In this document: positions 5,831 to 6,376 of the stretch, one piece after another
Layout of the letters: each line of letters opens with the position of its first letter
Position numbering within the stretch: the first letter of the stretch is position 1
DNA from: Candidatus Cloacimonadota bacterium
GTDB lineage: Bacteria > Cloacimonadota > Cloacimonadia > Cloacimonadales > Cloacimonadaceae
Reading direction: 5' to 3'
Assembly: GCA_028703735.1 (NCBI GenBank)
Contig: JAQVMI010000113.1
Location: forward strand, 1-6,376
Length of the DNA stretch: 6,376 bases
The notes under the pieces: model-generated
The model's input: only the letters and a program-made list of their open reading frames with translations
The model's database searches: none
Told to the model about the DNA's origin: nothing
Made by a program: the position numbers and the translations under genes

Positions 5831-6376
5831 GTGAACTTTACAATTGTAAAAGACCGTCAGGTACTATCACTTATTGTGGTATTAGGCGTAATAGCCGTGT
5901 TCATCGGTTTTGCTGGTTTTTCTTTTCTTAGAATTCAGGAAAATACATTCAGGCAGGCAGAACTGGATAATCTTCAGCTTATCGGGCAACGTAATGCAGT
6001 TATGCTGGGAAATTGGATAAATGAGCGCAAGACAGATACCAGGCTAATGGCGTCAAATCCTGAATTAGCAGAAAAACTGAGCAATTACCTGCAAAACAGA
6101 TACACTAGGATAGATAGCTCTTACATCGCTGATAGGATGAACGCATATTATACTCAGAAGAAATATCAAAATGCCTTCATCACGGACTTAAGCGGTAAGG
6201 TTTTGTTTTCTCTGTTTTCTTATGCTGAATTTGGTGAAATTCACATAAATAACGATTGGGCTATGGCTATTACTACCTCTAATGTAAAAATGGGAGACAT
6301 CAAGCGGAGTGAGCTTTCTCCTCAGGATATCGTGTTGGATTTCTATACTCCCATCTACATGGATACAAAAAAGCAA
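5831..6376 (+). CDS. Membrane-anchored sensor protein with dCache-like extracytoplasmic domain, N-terminal part (3' end off window)
   Basis: The frame is open from GTG at 5831 to the window edge, 182 codons. Residues 1-10 are short and carry a net positive charge (VKDR), followed by one transmembrane helix (about 11-33, rich in Val, Ile, Phe and Gly), so the next region should lie outside the inner membrane. Residues 34-75 are a helical stretch with LQLIGQRNAVMLGNWINERKTD, then MASNPEL: the usual opening of dCache_1 sensor domains, where a long helix leads into two PAS-like folds. FITDLSGKVLFS (about 117-128) fits the first PAS-like strand pair. Such proteins end in a histidine kinase, diguanylate cyclase, methyl-accepting or class III cyclase output module; which one lies beyond the window. 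The gene is 225 bp after the cyclase gene, same strand, with a terminator-like stem between. Ligand unknown. Confidence 0.75.
   Translation, partial: MNFTIVKDRQVLSLIVVLGVIAVFIGFAGFSFLRIQENTFRQAELDNLQLIGQRNAVMLGNWINERKTDTRLMASNPELAEKLSNYLQNRYTRIDSSYIADRMNAYYTQKKYQNAFITDLSGKVLFSLFSYAEFGEIHINNDWAMAITTSNVKMGDIKRSELSPQDIVLDFYTPIYMDTKKQ

Overview
The window looks like chromosomal DNA of a free-living, AT-leaning Gram-negative bacterium. The style of the first gene (signal peptide, beta-rich module, Fn3-like module, then a 'choice-of-anchor J'/cleaved-adhesin type module) together with a very large cyclase-NTPase-TPR protein recalls the FCB superphylum, in particular Cloacimonadota. That assignment is an impression from protein architecture and could not be checked by a search. 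There are no mobile elements, RNA genes or CRISPR arrays.

Layout. (1) 1-1283, minus strand: the first 427 codons of a secreted multi-domain protein whose 3' end lies off the left edge. (2) 1284-1690: a 407-bp divergent intergenic region with a good sigma70-type promoter for the minus gene (TTGACA-16-TACAAT), an extended -10 promoter (TGTTATAAT) and a second closer promoter for the plus gene, and a leader with several inverted repeats. (3) 1691-5605, plus strand: one 1304-residue protein with two class III nucleotide cyclase domains, a STAND/AAA_16-type NTPase with Walker A and B motifs, a probable winged-helix region, and a C-terminal array of eleven 42-residue kinesin-light-chain-type TPRs in perfect register. 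The layout matches mammalian soluble adenylyl cyclase plus a TPR tail. (4) 5606-5830: an intergenic region with a stem-loop terminator candidate and small repeats. (5) 5831-6376, plus strand: the GTG-started N-terminal 182 codons of a membrane-anchored sensor protein with a dCache-like extracytoplasmic region; its output domain is off the right edge.

How the parts may work together. The central protein is predicted to make a cyclic nucleotide (probably cAMP) from one composite active site: C1 supplies the metal-binding aspartates, C2 supplies the Lys/Thr/Asn/Arg set. The NTPase and TPR array are probably the sensing and switching part. The following gene encodes a second signalling protein, so this is probably a small signalling neighbourhood, but a terminator-like structure lies between the two and no shared transcript can be claimed. 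The divergent secreted protein may simply be a neighbour, although the two main promoters sit back to back with only 7 bp between their -35 boxes.
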